64,000 nt of DNA from contig NZ_CP027231.1 in assembly GCF_002998435.1 (NCBI RefSeq), positions 1,963,001-2,027,000 on the forward strand, in the 5' to 3' direction. The position numbers and the translations under genes are program-made. Positions 17,269-26,514 of this stretch are shown here, piece by piece. The notes under the pieces are model-generated. The model did no database searches. It had not been told where the DNA came from and saw only the letters and a list, made by a program, of their open reading frames with translations. How positions within the stretch are numbered: position 1 is the first letter of the stretch; each line of letters opens with the position of its first letter. This stretch comes from Bacteroides zoogleoformans (lineage in GTDB: Bacteria > Bacteroidota > Bacteroidia > Bacteroidales > Bacteroidaceae).

Positions 17269-17467
17269 AGTATCTATAAATTTGGTGATTAGCGAATTCT
17301 GTTGTAACTTTATAGTGGTTAAAGAACAAAGAAATACCCCAGTTCTGGATAACATATTTTGTCTAAATTCAGCCATTGCTATTTCGAATAAGGTCACAGC
17401 TTCTTTGCGACCTTCCACAGATACAGGATGGTTGCAAAGATAAAAAAACTCAATTTAAATGTGCTTG

Positions 17468-17808
17468 TTAGAAGAGACTCAACTGTCTTGTGCTTTCAAT
17501 AGTGTATCCGACAAGTGCCTTGGGCTTATTGTCAAAGAAACAGTATGCTCCCAATGCAGATATAAGATTCATGATGAAATTCGTAACAGACCTGTGACGT
17601 GAGTGTACTATCTGAGCTGTGTTCTTAAGCAAATTGTTGATGGTCTCAATGATGTATCTTTTGCACAACATCATCCTGTCATAGAACGGCATCAATTTGT
17701 TTTTCATGTTCACCCTTAGTCCTGTCACCAACTGAATACCATCCTCAAAAAGGAGATCAAAAAGTTTTTGAGAAATATATCCTTTATCGGCGAACAGCTT
17801 GGAAATAT
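17468..17808 (-). pseudogene. 3' fragment of an IS982-family transposase
   Basis: The minus-strand frame KLFADKGYISQKLFDLLFE, GIQLVTGLRVNMKNKLMPF, LLCKRYIIETINNLLKN and IVHSRHRSVTNFIMNLISAL ends AYCFFDNKPKAL. This is the C-terminal third of an IS982-type DDE transposase, including the terminal Glu of the triad in the RYIIETIN helix. The 5' two thirds are missing: at about 17809 the sequence changes to an efflux adaptor reading in the opposite direction. It marks an insertion or deletion event that destroyed both genes. Confidence 0.75.
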
Positions 17809-18084
17809 ATGCTTGAAGCGCAATTTCCCGTGCCGAAAGAAATGCCTATAATCAGATCCGGCTATTCGGCTACGGGTAATATCGTTATTAAAGACAAAAA
17901 GAATGTACTTTCTATTGAAGATAGACACATCGTATACCAAAACGATTCTACTTTCTTGTATGTATTGGACAGTATAAAGCAGGAAAAAATAAAAAAGCAG
18001 ATCTTTATCGGTATATCTGACGGCGAATTCACGGAAATTCAAAAAGGAGTAGTTTCTCATGAACGGATTATAACAAATCCTTGA
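17809..18084 (+). pseudogene. C-terminal fragment of an RND efflux periplasmic adaptor
   Basis: About 91 residues, EAQFPVPKEMPIIRSGYSAT, NIVIKDKKNVLSIEDRHIVY, IFIGISDGEFTEIQKGV and ERIITNP, match the membrane-proximal end of MacA/HlyD-type membrane fusion proteins, with the usual isdG-x-x-x-EI-x-x-GV word. The N-terminal hairpin and lipoyl domains are absent and the fragment abuts the IS982 remnant. A short in-frame stretch near 18150 (ALFIKRAAAIWF) may be what is left of the following RND permease N-terminus, but that is weak. Confidence 0.65.
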
Positions 18085-18246
18085 TTTTTGTATAATCAGG
18101 AATAATAAATTCCAATATCGGACAGCTACGAAAGGGATATCCGGCGCTGTTCATTAAGAGGGCGGCCGCTATATGGTTTTCTCATGACCGAGTTCTTCTC
18201 TGAATATCTCTGTTTATAGCCTGTTCGGATGTTAAGTTGAACTCTC

Positions 18247-19893
18247 TCAAATAATCGTGATTCCCTGTTCCCGGCAAAGCCGTAATCCCAACTCTTTCAG
18301 TTTGAACTTCTGAATCTTGCCGCTTCCCGTCATGGGGAACTCTTTGACAAAGAAGATGTATTTCGGTATCTTGTAGCGTGATATCTTGCCGATGCAGAAG
18401 TCGCGCACGTCCGACTCGTGCAGGTCTGCCCCTTCGCGCAGGATGATGAAAGCTCCCACAGCTTCACCGTATTTCTTCGACGGGACGCCTGCCACCTGCA
18501 CATCCTTTATGCCTTTAAGCTGATAGAGAAACTCCTCTATCTCGCGCGGATAGATGTTCTCTCCTCCACGGATAATCATGTCTTTGATGCGTCCGGTAAT
18601 GCGATAGTTGCCGTTCTCGTCCTTGACGCCCAAATCGCCGGAGTGCAGGAAACCGTTCTTGTCTATCACCTCGGCCGTGGCTTCGGGATTCTTATAGTAA
18701 CCCTTCATGGTGTTGTAGCCACGGTTGCACATCTCGCCTTGCACGCCCGGGGGACACTCCCGCCCCGTTTCGGGGTCGATGACCCTCACCTCGGTATGTT
18801 CAAATTCTCTTCCCACAGTGTTGCGGCGCACCTCGAACGAATCGTCTATGCGTGTGGCGGTCATGCCGGGAGAGGCTTCCGTCAGTCCGTAAACGCTGGT
18901 CACTTTCATAAACATCTTCTCCTCCACCTGCTTCATCAGTTCTATCGGGCAGAGGGCCCCGGCCATGATGCCGGTGCGCAGACTGCTCATGTCGAACATG
19001 TCGAACATCGGGTGGTGCAGTTCGGCAATGAACATGGTGGGCACGCCATAGAGCGCCGTGCAACGTTCCTTATGGATGGAGGCAAGCACAATCAGCGGGT
19101 CGAAGCGCTCCACCATCACCTGCATGCAGCCGTGCGTCAGACAATTCATGGTGGCAAGAACCACGCCAAAACAGTGGAATAACGGCACACAGACACACAG
19201 TCTGTCATCGGCGGTGAATTTCATGTGCTCGCCTGTCAGATAGCCGTTGTTGGTGATGTTGTAGTGCGTCAGCATGACGCCTTTTGGAAAGCCGGTGGTA
19301 CCCGACGTGTATTGCATGTTCACCACGTCGTGCGGAGTCACTTGGCTCTTCAGCTCATTCAGCTGGTCATCCTCTACGTTTTCGCCCAAGACCAGCAGTT
19401 CGGAAGTGTTGTACATGCCTCGATGCTTCTCCTGTCCCACGTAGACCACGTGCTTCATGTGCGGAAAGCGTTCGCTCTTCAAGTGACCGCGCTCGCAGGT
19501 CTTCAGTTCGGGCAGCATGGTGTAGGTCATCTGCAAAAAGTCGCTGTCCTTTTCGCCGTTGACGATGCAAAGGGTGTGCATGTCCGAGTTTTGACACAAA
19601 TACTCCAATTCCGATTGTTTGTAATTGGTATTCACCGTCACATAGACAGCTCCTATCTTGGCGCAAGCGTAAAGCAATGTCAGCCAATCCGGGATATTGG
19701 CGGCCCAAATGCCCACATGCGTTCCCCGCTGCACGCCGATGGCGATAAGCCCTTTGGCCATGTCGTCCACACGGCGGTTGAAGCGGCTCCACGTAAAACG
19801 CAGGTTACGGTCGGAATAAACAATATATTCTTTGTCGGGCGTAGTCTCTGCCCAATGCTCCAGCCATTGGCCGAGCGTACGTTCGTATAACAT
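18247..19893 (-). CDS. Acyl-CoA synthetase (AMP-forming, FadD-like)
   Basis: A 548-residue member of the ANL adenylating superfamily. It shows the phosphate loop [18 protein letters not shown] near residue 195, [10 protein letters not shown] as the A5 motif, and [36 protein letters not shown] as the hinge region. The catalytic Lys is in [12 protein letters not shown] near the C-terminus. It would activate a medium- or long-chain carboxylic acid as a CoA thioester; the substrate is unknown. The neighbouring XRE-cupin regulator lies 62 bases upstream on the same strand, a pairing that suggests control by that regulator. Confidence 0.9.
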   Translation of the reverse strand: MLYERTLGQWLEHWAETTPDKEYIVYSDRNLRFTWSRFNRRVDDMAKGLIAIGVQRGTHVGIWAANIPDWLTLLYACAKIGAVYVTVNTNYKQSELEYLCQNSDMHTLCIVNGEKDSDFLQMTYTMLPELKTCERGHLKSERFPHMKHVVYVGQEKHRGMYNTSELLVLGENVEDDQLNELKSQVTPHDVVNMQYTSGTTGFPKGVMLTHYNITNNGYLTGEHMKFTADDRLCVCVPLFHCFGVVLATMNCLTHGCMQVMVERFDPLIVLASIHKERCTALYGVPTMFIAELHHPMFDMFDMSSLRTGIMAGALCPIELMKQVEEKMFMKVTSVYGLTEASPGMTATRIDDSFEVRRNTVGREFEHTEVRVIDPETGRECPPGVQGEMCNRGYNTMKGYYKNPEATAEVIDKNGFLHSGDLGVKDENGNYRITGRIKDMIIRGGENIYPREIEEFLYQLKGIKDVQVAGVPSKKYGEAVGAFIILREGADLHESDVRDFCIGKISRYKIPKYIFFVKEFPMTGSGKIQKFKLKELGLRLCREQGITII

Positions 19894-19914
19894 ATTTGTA
19901 TAAGTGGGAAACAG

Positions 19915-19950
19915 GAAAGTGGAAAGCTCTCATTTTCCACTTTCTTTCTT
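19915..19950. terminator. Hairpin between XRE-cupin gene and acyl-CoA synthetase
   Basis: GAAAGTGGAAA and TTTTCCACTTTC form an 11-base stem with a seven-base loop. The long T-rich side (TTTCTTTCTTTTTT) is on the plus strand, so its effect on the leftward genes may be only partial. Confidence 0.45.
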
Positions 19951-19955
19951 TTTTA

Positions 19956-20531
19956 TTAAATGGGTGTATAAATTACCGCAAGGATTTTGGCTGCCTGACC
20001 TTCGTAGGCATGCACGTGGTGAGGCACAATGGAATCGTAATAGATACTATCGCCTGCTTCCAGCAGGTAGCTGTTCTTGCCGTAGCTGATTTCCATAGTC
20101 CCTTCCATCACCATGATAAACTCTTCGCCTTCGTGCGAGGAGAGCACAAAATCACTGTCATCGGTAGCCGCCACATCGATGATAAAAGGTTCCATGTGAC
20201 GGTCGGCTTTCGACTTGGAGAGAGAATGATAGACCATGTGACGGCGGCTATGTATGGCATTGTTGGAGAAGCTGATACTGTTCTGCGACTCGTCCTTGCG
20301 GCATACCACAGGGCCGTTTTCATCCTGATCATCAAGAAATGTGCCCAGTCTCACTCCCAACACACGTGCTATTTTGATAAGGGGAGCCAACGACGGTAGG
20401 TCGATGTTGCGTTCTATACGTTCAATCTGTTCGACGGCAAGCCCCGAACGTTGTGCCAGTTCTTCCATACTGATGGACTGACTTTCGCGGAGAGTTTTTA
20501 TTTTTTCTCCTACAATCTTGTTGGTATCCAT
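19956..20531 (-). CDS. XRE-family regulator with C-terminal cupin domain
   Basis: A 191-residue transcription regulator with an N-terminal HTH_3 domain (KIKTLRESQSISMEELAQRSG, EQIERIERNIDLPSLAPL) and a C-terminal cupin (GEEFIMVMEGTMEISYG, LEAGDSIYYDSIVPHHVHAY). In this class the cupin binds a small ligand and the HTH controls an adjacent metabolic gene. The frame is open to 20663, but a TATTTTTG promoter box at 20581-20588 makes the Met at 20531 (MDTNKIVGEKIKTL) the start. It precedes the acyl-CoA synthetase gene on the same strand. Confidence 0.88.
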   Translation of the reverse strand: MDTNKIVGEKIKTLRESQSISMEELAQRSGLAVEQIERIERNIDLPSLAPLIKIARVLGVRLGTFLDDQDENGPVVCRKDESQNSISFSNNAIHSRRHMVYHSLSKSKADRHMEPFIIDVAATDDSDFVLSSHEGEEFIMVMEGTMEISYGKNSYLLEAGDSIYYDSIVPHHVHAYEGQAAKILAVIYTPI

Positions 20532-20580
20532 AATGAAGCGTTTACAGTCTGAAAAGTGATGAATTATAGTTATTGAACCG

Positions 20581-20588
20581 CAAAAATA
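20581..20588 (-). promoter_or_regulatory. Promoter -7 box for the XRE-cupin gene
   Basis: TATTTTTG on the minus strand, 50 bases before the chosen start; it excludes the longer reading frame. Confidence 0.55.
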
Positions 20589-20702
20589 AGGGAAACTTTT
20601 ACTCGTTGCAACATTCTGAGGGGAAAAAGTTGGATTTGCAGAGAAGTTTTGTAAAAATTTCATTTTCCAGGATTATTCTTTCATTATTACTAAATTAATA
20701 TT

Positions 20703-20710
20703 TATTTTTG
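20703..20710 (+). promoter_or_regulatory. Promoter -7 box for the sensor kinase
   Basis: TATTTTTG overlaps the upstream possible Met at 20708 and lies 25 bases before ATG 20735. Confidence 0.5.
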
Positions 20711-20734
20711 TCCGGACGAACAAATCCATTTCCC

Positions 20735-22723
20735 ATGAAACGCATTATAAAAACATTCTTTTTCCTTTATTTCTGCCTTTCAGCCGCATACGCACAACAA
20801 CAAGAAAAAAACAAGGAAGAAATACTGATTATCAGTTCCTATAGTTACGAAAGTAAATATATATACAGCAATATCACGAAATTCGTAAATGAATACACAC
20901 GGTTGGACGGTAAATATTCACCGGTGGTAGAATCGATCAACTGCTTGTCTTTGGACGAAAGAACCAATTGGATGAACAGGATGAAAAAGATACTCGACAA
21001 ACATCCCGACGCAAAATTCATCCTGCTTTTAGGACCCGAAGCATGGTCGTGCTACTTTTCGCTGACCGAAGAGAAATACAAGAAAATCCCTTTAGGATGT
21101 ATCATGGGCCAACGATACGGTGCCACATTCACAGACAATGCCATCCCTTCACTGCAAGTAGCTGATACCCAAAAACAAGGAATCGTGGACTACAAACAAG
21201 TGATGGAACAGTTCAACGTAAGATTCTTTGACTACTATGAATACGACACAGATTCCGACTACAAACTGATCACCCGCTTATTCCCCTCTACCAAAAACAT
21301 AGCCATCATCAGCGATAATACCTACCTCGGACTGAGTGAGATGAGAATCGTAAAACACACGCTTGAGAAAAATTATCCGCACATGAACCTTATCTACATA
21401 AACGGCAGCCGGATGGATCTTGAAGAAGCTTTGCACACCACGGCCTCACTGCCCGAAAACACCGCGGCCATTCTCTGCATCTGGAGGTTTGACAAAAAGA
21501 ATGTAATCTACATGAAAAACGCCGAATACCTCTTCAAGGAAGCCAACAACGAACTACCCGTATTCAGCCTTACCGGAACAGGTATAGGCTATTGGTGCAT
21601 CGGAGGTTCCATCCCAAAATATAATGAAGAAGTAGGAGTGACACTTGCACAACACGTCTATCAACACATCGATAAAGAAAAGAAAGACTTTCCTGTATAC
21701 CTCCATCGTTGTTACAATGAATTTCGTTTTGACATGGATAAATTGAAAAAATTCAATTTATCAAAAGAAATGTTACCCGATAAAAGCATCTACATCAATG
21801 ACACCACCTTAAATTGGAAAGAAGTATTACACAATTACAGGTGGTATTTGCTGCTAATGTCAGTGGTCATGATAAGTCTTATCGTGGGAATAATTATATC
21901 CATACACTATTCCTGGCACATCCACCAACTGAAAAACAAACTGATGGACGACAAGAAACGGTTGGAGGATTCCGAAAAGGAACTGCGTTCAGCCAAGGAT
22001 AAAGCCGAAGAGAGCAACCGGCTGAAATCGGCGTTCATATCGAACATGAGCCACGAAATACGCACTCCGCTCAATGCCATAGTGGGATTTTCCACCATCT
22101 TACAAGAAGAGACCAAACAAAATAAAAATATAAAGGAATATGTAAACATCATCTCTTATAATTCGGACTTGTTGTTGAAACTCATCAACGACATCCTCGA
22201 CCTTTCGCGGCTGGAATCGGACAAGCAGAATTTCAACTTCTCCAAAACAGATTTGATACCACATTGCCAAAACGTTATGAACAGCATACAGACAAGCATC
22301 AACAAAGATACAAAGCTGTATTTCCGTCACTCCACGCTAACCGCCAACGCGGAAACCGACCTTACAAAATTTAATCAGATCCTTATCAACTTGATAGGAA
22401 ACGCTGCCAAGTTCACCCGGGAAGGTTTCATCGAACTGAGTGTGAAACCCGATGATGAAGCACAAGAATGGGTATTTTCCGTTACCGACACCGGATGCGG
22501 CATTCCGTTGGACAAACAGAAAGCCGTATTCGAAAGATTCTGCAAACTGGACGAATATGTACAAGGCACCGGGCTGGGACTTTCCATTTGCAAGATTACC
22601 ATAAAAAAACTGGGAGGCAGAATATGGATTGATTCTGAATACATGCAAGGAGCACGATTTATATTCACAATCCCCTATAAACATAAAAGGGATGTCACGA
22701 CGACACCCCTGATCATTGAATAG
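20735..22723 (+). CDS. Sensor histidine kinase with periplasmic binding-protein-like sensor
   Basis: A 662-residue membrane kinase. A signal peptide (to about residue 22, AYAQQ) is followed by a periplasmic region of about 340 residues with the look of an ABC-type substrate-binding fold (ILIISSYSYESKYI near the start). One membrane helix lies around residues 370-390. The cytoplasmic part has a coiled-coil linker, then HisKA with the phospho-acceptor H about 440 (SNMSHEIRTPLNAIVGFS), and HATPase_c with N box NLIGNAAKFT, G1 DTGCGIP and G2 GTGLGLSI. No receiver or output domain and no response-regulator gene is adjacent, so it is an orphan kinase. Confidence 0.9.
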   Translation: MKRIIKTFFFLYFCLSAAYAQQQEKNKEEILIISSYSYESKYIYSNITKFVNEYTRLDGKYSPVVESINCLSLDERTNWMNRMKKILDKHPDAKFILLLGPEAWSCYFSLTEEKYKKIPLGCIMGQRYGATFTDNAIPSLQVADTQKQGIVDYKQVMEQFNVRFFDYYEYDTDSDYKLITRLFPSTKNIAIISDNTYLGLSEMRIVKHTLEKNYPHMNLIYINGSRMDLEEALHTTASLPENTAAILCIWRFDKKNVIYMKNAEYLFKEANNELPVFSLTGTGIGYWCIGGSIPKYNEEVGVTLAQHVYQHIDKEKKDFPVYLHRCYNEFRFDMDKLKKFNLSKEMLPDKSIYINDTTLNWKEVLHNYRWYLLLMSVVMISLIVGIIISIHYSWHIHQLKNKLMDDKKRLEDSEKELRSAKDKAEESNRLKSAFISNMSHEIRTPLNAIVGFSTILQEETKQNKNIKEYVNIISYNSDLLLKLINDILDLSRLESDKQNFNFSKTDLIPHCQNVMNSIQTSINKDTKLYFRHSTLTANAETDLTKFNQILINLIGNAAKFTREGFIELSVKPDDEAQEWVFSVTDTGCGIPLDKQKAVFERFCKLDEYVQGTGLGLSICKITIKKLGGRIWIDSEYMQGARFIFTIPYKHKRDVTTTPLIIE

Positions 22724-22749
22724 CTTTATTTACTGTTATCCCCCGCCCC

Positions 22750-23712
22750 TTATTCCGGTTGCAGTTCTCCCGCCATCGGCAACTCTTTCCATCCCTCGCC
22801 AAAGGCATCGTAAGCATCGGTCACCACTACGAAAGCTTTCGGGTCGACCTCTCTTATTTTTTGCTTAATGCCCGCCACCTCTTTATAACTCATCACAAGA
22901 AACAACATTTCCTTATCGGACTTTGTATACAGGCCGCTGCTCTTGATGCAGGTGGCCGTGCGGTCCAAATCCTTGATAATATAGTCGTGCAAGGCAGTCA
23001 GGCGCATATCACTGATGACAAACAATATCTTATCGTTCTTCTCTCCGTTGATAACATAGGCCATCACCCTCGAAGTGACGAAAATGGCAATGAGCGAATA
23101 GAAAGACAAATGCCAAGAAGGCTGGGCAGAATCGCCCGGATTGCCGATACCGAAACCGATGACCAACAGACCGAACAATACCACAACGCCATCTACCAGC
23201 AAAATGGCCTTTGAAAAACGTATGTGACAGTATTTCTGCAACAACATTGCCACAATGTCCGTGCCTCCCGTTGTAGCCTGACTGCGCACCACGGTGCCGC
23301 AACCGATGCCGATGACCACCGCACCGATTATGGAAGTCAGCATCAGATGATTTGTCATATCGATGCAACCGCCCAGTAACTGTGTAGGATCCAACCGATG
23401 GAGTGCTTCCTTGGAAGGATAAGACAAGATGGACAAAGTATTCATGACAAGCGGAGTGAAAAGCGCTGCAACGATGGTGCGCGCTCCGAGTTTTTTTCCA
23501 AGAAAAAGCACGGAAATAATAAGCAACGGAATGTCGAACATATATCCGAACGTACCCACCTGAATGGAAGGAACCAGATTATGAAGCACAATACTCGCTC
23601 CATACACCCCACCCGGAACCAAATTATAGGGATTGATAAAGTATACAAACCCTGCTCCCATAATGATGCAACCCACAAAAACACCTATCCACGAAGATAT
23701 TACTTTTTTCAT
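22750..23712 (-). CDS. YitT-family membrane protein (DUF161/DUF2179)
   Basis: A 320-residue protein with five to six N-terminal membrane helices (first about residues 5-27; GFVYFINPYNLVPGGVYGAS) and a C-terminal cytosolic DUF2179 domain of about 90 residues with KNDKILFVISDMR and AFVVVTDAYDAFGEG. TTGGTDIVA in the membrane part is a family mark. Transport activity is suspected but unproven. A second, more distant member lies at 26515-27417, so the window holds two paralogues. Confidence 0.9.
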   Translation of the reverse strand: MKKVISSWIGVFVGCIIMGAGFVYFINPYNLVPGGVYGASIVLHNLVPSIQVGTFGYMFDIPLLIISVLFLGKKLGARTIVAALFTPLVMNTLSILSYPSKEALHRLDPTQLLGGCIDMTNHLMLTSIIGAVVIGIGCGTVVRSQATTGGTDIVAMLLQKYCHIRFSKAILLVDGVVVLFGLLVIGFGIGNPGDSAQPSWHLSFYSLIAIFVTSRVMAYVINGEKNDKILFVISDMRLTALHDYIIKDLDRTATCIKSSGLYTKSDKEMLFLVMSYKEVAGIKQKIREVDPKAFVVVTDAYDAFGEGWKELPMAGELQPE

Positions 23713-23854
23713 ATCAATCAGAATTATATATCTATATATTTATGCAGCAAATATACGAAAACATAAAAACATATCAATGCACCGAACAGGCATAAATTTA
23801 AGTACATAGAACCAATCTACTGCATATATACATGCACAAAACCAGGAATAAGCC

Positions 23855-24391
23855 TTACAGCTGTTTCAATTGTTTGAATAAATCCCAAATAACGATACCT
23901 GCCGTGACCGATACGTTCAAAGAATGCTTCGTTCCGTATTGGGGTATTTCGATGCAACCGTGAGAATGGTCTATCACCTCCTGCTGAACACCTTTCACCT
24001 CATTTCCCAACACCACGGCATATTTTCCGCTCTTATCCAACGTAAGTTCATCCAGCATCACACTGCCTTCCGCCTGCTCTATGGAATAGACCGTATAACC
24101 TTCTTCCTTGAGATTATCAACAACTTCAACAGTGTTATCAACATACTTCCAATCTACGGTGAATTCGGCTCCAAGTGCCGTTTTGTGCATTTCAGGGTGG
24201 GGAGGAGTGGCAGTGATGCCACAAAGATAAATGCACTCTATGCAGAAAGCGTCCGAAGTGCGAAACACAGAACCTATGTTATGAAGACTGCGAACATTGT
24301 CCAGCACGACCACCAGAGGCAGTTTATCCGCTTCCTTAAACTCTTCCACACTGATGCGATTCAACTCCGTTATCTTCAGTTTTCGATTCAT
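23855..24391 (-). CDS. SpoU/TrmH-family RNA 2'-O-methyltransferase
   Basis: A 178-residue SPOUT methyltransferase with all three knot motifs: motif 1 VLDNVRSLHNIGSVFRTSDA with the catalytic Arg, motif 2 VVLGNEVKGV, and motif 3 IPQYGTKHSLNVSVTAGIV. There is no N-terminal substrate-recognition domain, so the target (tRNA Gm18 or an rRNA ribose) cannot be assigned. It is monocistronic with its own promoter facing away from nadA. Confidence 0.9.
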   Translation of the reverse strand: MNRKLKITELNRISVEEFKEADKLPLVVVLDNVRSLHNIGSVFRTSDAFCIECIYLCGITATPPHPEMHKTALGAEFTVDWKYVDNTVEVVDNLKEEGYTVYSIEQAEGSVMLDELTLDKSGKYAVVLGNEVKGVQQEVIDHSHGCIEIPQYGTKHSLNVSVTAGIVIWDLFKQLKQL

Positions 24392-24419
24392 GTGCCGCTC
24401 TATTTATATTTATCTGATG

Positions 24420-24427
24420 CAAAGATA
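24420..24427 (-). promoter_or_regulatory. Promoter -7 box for the SpoU methyltransferase
   Basis: TATCTTTG on the minus strand, 29 bases before the start codon. Confidence 0.65.
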
Positions 24428-24865
24428 ATTCTTTCCGTTAACATCCCTGTTAATAACCGTGGAAAAGGTATCGATACAGCGTGGAAACATTTTTAAAAGT
24501 AATCCTTGCATTATTCATTGAAAAATATATCACGATACTGATACTAACAAAACAAATAAGTTAGCAAAAATCTTCTAAGGGTATATCAACACATTTTTAA
24601 GCATTGTTTCGACCATTAATCTCTCTAAAGTTATTAACTTTGCGCCTTGTGAACTGTTGTTAATAGAAAAGATAATAAAAGCTGTAGTAAGCTTATAATC
24701 AGCTGATAGAATACTTTAAAATGAGTTGATAACTTAAGGATAGTACATGGCTTGTAACTAATAACTTAATAAGCAAGAAAAATCATTTTTATTTATCCAC
24801 ACTATTAACCGACTATCATCACCATCAAAGGATTTTTTAAAAGAAGAGAAATAAAAAATATAATT
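24428..24865. other. AT-rich divergent intergenic region with DnaA-box-like words
   Basis: About 440 non-coding bases between divergent genes. It contains one exact DnaA box TTATCCACA (24793-24801) and several near matches (CCGTGGAAAAG near 24458, GCGTGGAAAC near 24480, GTTGATAAC near 24726, TATCAACAC near 24584), with long A/T runs between. It also carries the nadA promoter. It may be only an unusually AT-rich upstream region; see the findings for the origin hypothesis. Confidence 0.35.
24635..24642 (+). promoter_or_regulatory. Promoter -7 box upstream of nadA
   Basis: TAACTTTG matches the -7 consensus. If used, nadA has a leader of more than 200 bases. Confidence 0.5.
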
Positions 24866-25804
24866 ATGGATAATCTGACAGAAGCCATCAAACAGCTGAA
24901 GAAAGAAAAGAGTGCGATCATTCTGGGGCACTACTACCAGAAAGGTGAGATACAGGATATAGCCGACTATGTGGGTGACAGTCTGGCCTTGGCACAATGG
25001 GCAGCTCGCACGGAGGCTGACATTATCGTTATGTGCGGTGTGCACTTCATGGGCGAGACGGCAAAGATTCTCTGTCCTGACAAGAAAGTACTGGTTCCGG
25101 ATATGGAGGCAGGTTGTTCGCTGGCTGATAGTTGTCCAGCCGATAAGTTCGGTAAGTTTGTCAAAGAGCATCCCGGACATACGGTGATATCCTACGTCAA
25201 CACAACGGCAGCCGTGAAGGCAGTGACCGATGTGGTGGTCACTTCTACCAACGCCAGGCAGATTGTGGAAAGCTTCCCTAAAGATGAGAAAATAATCTTC
25301 GGGCCGGACAGGAATCTGGGTAATTATATCAACTCCATCACCGGAAGAGAGATGTTACTATGGGATGGCGCATGCCATGTACACGAGCAATTCTCGGTTG
25401 AAAAGATTGTTGAATTAAAGATGCGGTATCCCGGTGCGTTGGTATTGGCGCATCCCGAATGTAAAAGCACGGTTCTGAAGCTGGCCGATGTGGTAGGTTC
25501 TACGGCTGCATTGCTGAAATATGCCGTGGCTCATCCTGAAAAGAGTTATATTGTGGCTACGGAGTCGGGCATCCTGCACGAAATGCAAAAGAAGTGTTCG
25601 CATACAACTTTTATTCCTGCTCCTCCCAACGACAGTACCTGTGCCTGCAATGAATGCAGCTACATGCGTCTGAATACGTTGGAAAAGCTCTATGACTGCT
25701 TGAAAAACGAGTCGCCCGAAATAAAAGTGGATGCCGAAATTGTTGCCAAAGCAGTGAAGCCCATACAAAGGATGTTGGAAATATCGGCCGAATTGGGATT
25801 GTAG
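24866..25804 (+). CDS. nadA: Quinolinate synthase A
   Basis: A 312-residue NadA, the [4Fe-4S] enzyme that condenses iminoaspartate with dihydroxyacetone phosphate to quinolinate in de novo NAD synthesis. It shows the triple-layer pattern: AIILGHYYQKGEIQDIADYVGDS, IVMCGVHFMGETAKIL with the first cluster Cys, a second in CHVHEQF/HPECKS, and the third in the CACNEC segment near residue 255. nadB and nadC are not adjacent. A terminator follows. Confidence 0.95.
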   Translation: MDNLTEAIKQLKKEKSAIILGHYYQKGEIQDIADYVGDSLALAQWAARTEADIIVMCGVHFMGETAKILCPDKKVLVPDMEAGCSLADSCPADKFGKFVKEHPGHTVISYVNTTAAVKAVTDVVVTSTNARQIVESFPKDEKIIFGPDRNLGNYINSITGREMLLWDGACHVHEQFSVEKIVELKMRYPGALVLAHPECKSTVLKLADVVGSTAALLKYAVAHPEKSYIVATESGILHEMQKKCSHTTFIPAPPNDSTCACNECSYMRLNTLEKLYDCLKNESPEIKVDAEIVAKAVKPIQRMLEISAELGL

Positions 25805-25821
25805 TTATCTAAAATATAAGT

Positions 25822-25856
25822 CTCCTATAAACGATTGCCATTTATAGGGGGCTTTA
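25822..25856 (+). terminator. Terminator of nadA
   Basis: CTCCTATAAA and TTTATAGGGG pair around a nine-base loop and are followed by GCTTT. It lies in the 85-base convergent gap before rdgB and could serve both genes. Confidence 0.65.
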
Positions 25857-25889
25857 CTGTGTACCTGCTTCTTATCCCAAACTCAAGTA

Positions 25890-26477
25890 TTATTTCATCA
25901 ATAGGAAGTGGCAAAGCTTTTGGGTGGCCATTGCCCGGTGGCTGATTTTATTCTTCAGTTCGTTGCCCATTTCGGCAAAGGTTTGTGAATAACCTTCGGG
26001 CACGAATACAGGGTCATATCCAAAGCCGGAAGTTCCTTTTCTGTTTTTGATGATTTCTCCTTTGACGATTCCTTCGAACAAGTGTTCTTTTCCGTTGATG
26101 ATAAGGGCAAATACGGTGCGGAATCGGGCTCTGCGATTTTCTACATTCTCCATCTCTTTCAGCAGTTTTTTCATATTGGCTTCCGAATCGTGTGCATCGC
26201 CGGCATAACGGGCTGAATATACTCCGGGAGCACCGTTGAGAGCTTCTACTTCCAAACCGGTATCGTCGGCAAAACAATCCAAGTGATAATTTTCGAAGAT
26301 ATATCTTGCTTTTATCAAAGCATTTCCTTCGAGCGTATCTGCTGTTTCGGGAATATCGACGTTGCAGTCTATGTCCTTCATGCTGAGAAGTTCAATCTTC
26401 TTACCAAGAATGGCGCTGACTTCTTCCAGCTTGTGTGTGTTGTTGGTAGCAAATACGAATTTCTTTTTTATACTCAT
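25890..26477 (-). CDS. rdgB: dITP/XTP pyrophosphatase (RdgB/HAM1)
   Basis: A 195-residue house-cleaning pyrophosphatase that hydrolyses dITP, XTP and other non-canonical purine triphosphates. Motifs: [14 protein letters not shown] at the N-terminus (SxNxxK-type binding loop), [26 protein letters not shown] with the catalytic acidic pair, and [23 protein letters not shown]. It is the last gene of a leftward leuS-yitT-rdgB unit, 37 bases after the YitT gene. Confidence 0.95.
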   Translation of the reverse strand: MSIKKKFVFATNNTHKLEEVSAILGKKIELLSMKDIDCNVDIPETADTLEGNALIKARYIFENYHLDCFADDTGLEVEALNGAPGVYSARYAGDAHDSEANMKKLLKEMENVENRRARFRTVFALIINGKEHLFEGIVKGEIIKNRKGTSGFGYDPVFVPEGYSQTFAEMGNELKNKISHRAMATQKLCHFLLMK

Positions 26478-26514
26478 TGAATATCTCCTTTATATTTGTG
26501 GCTCGCCTGTATTA

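Noticed and set aside
17221..17418. 65-codon frame on the minus strand
   Set aside because: It overlaps, in another frame, the ISAon1-like fragment and shows no family pattern of its own.
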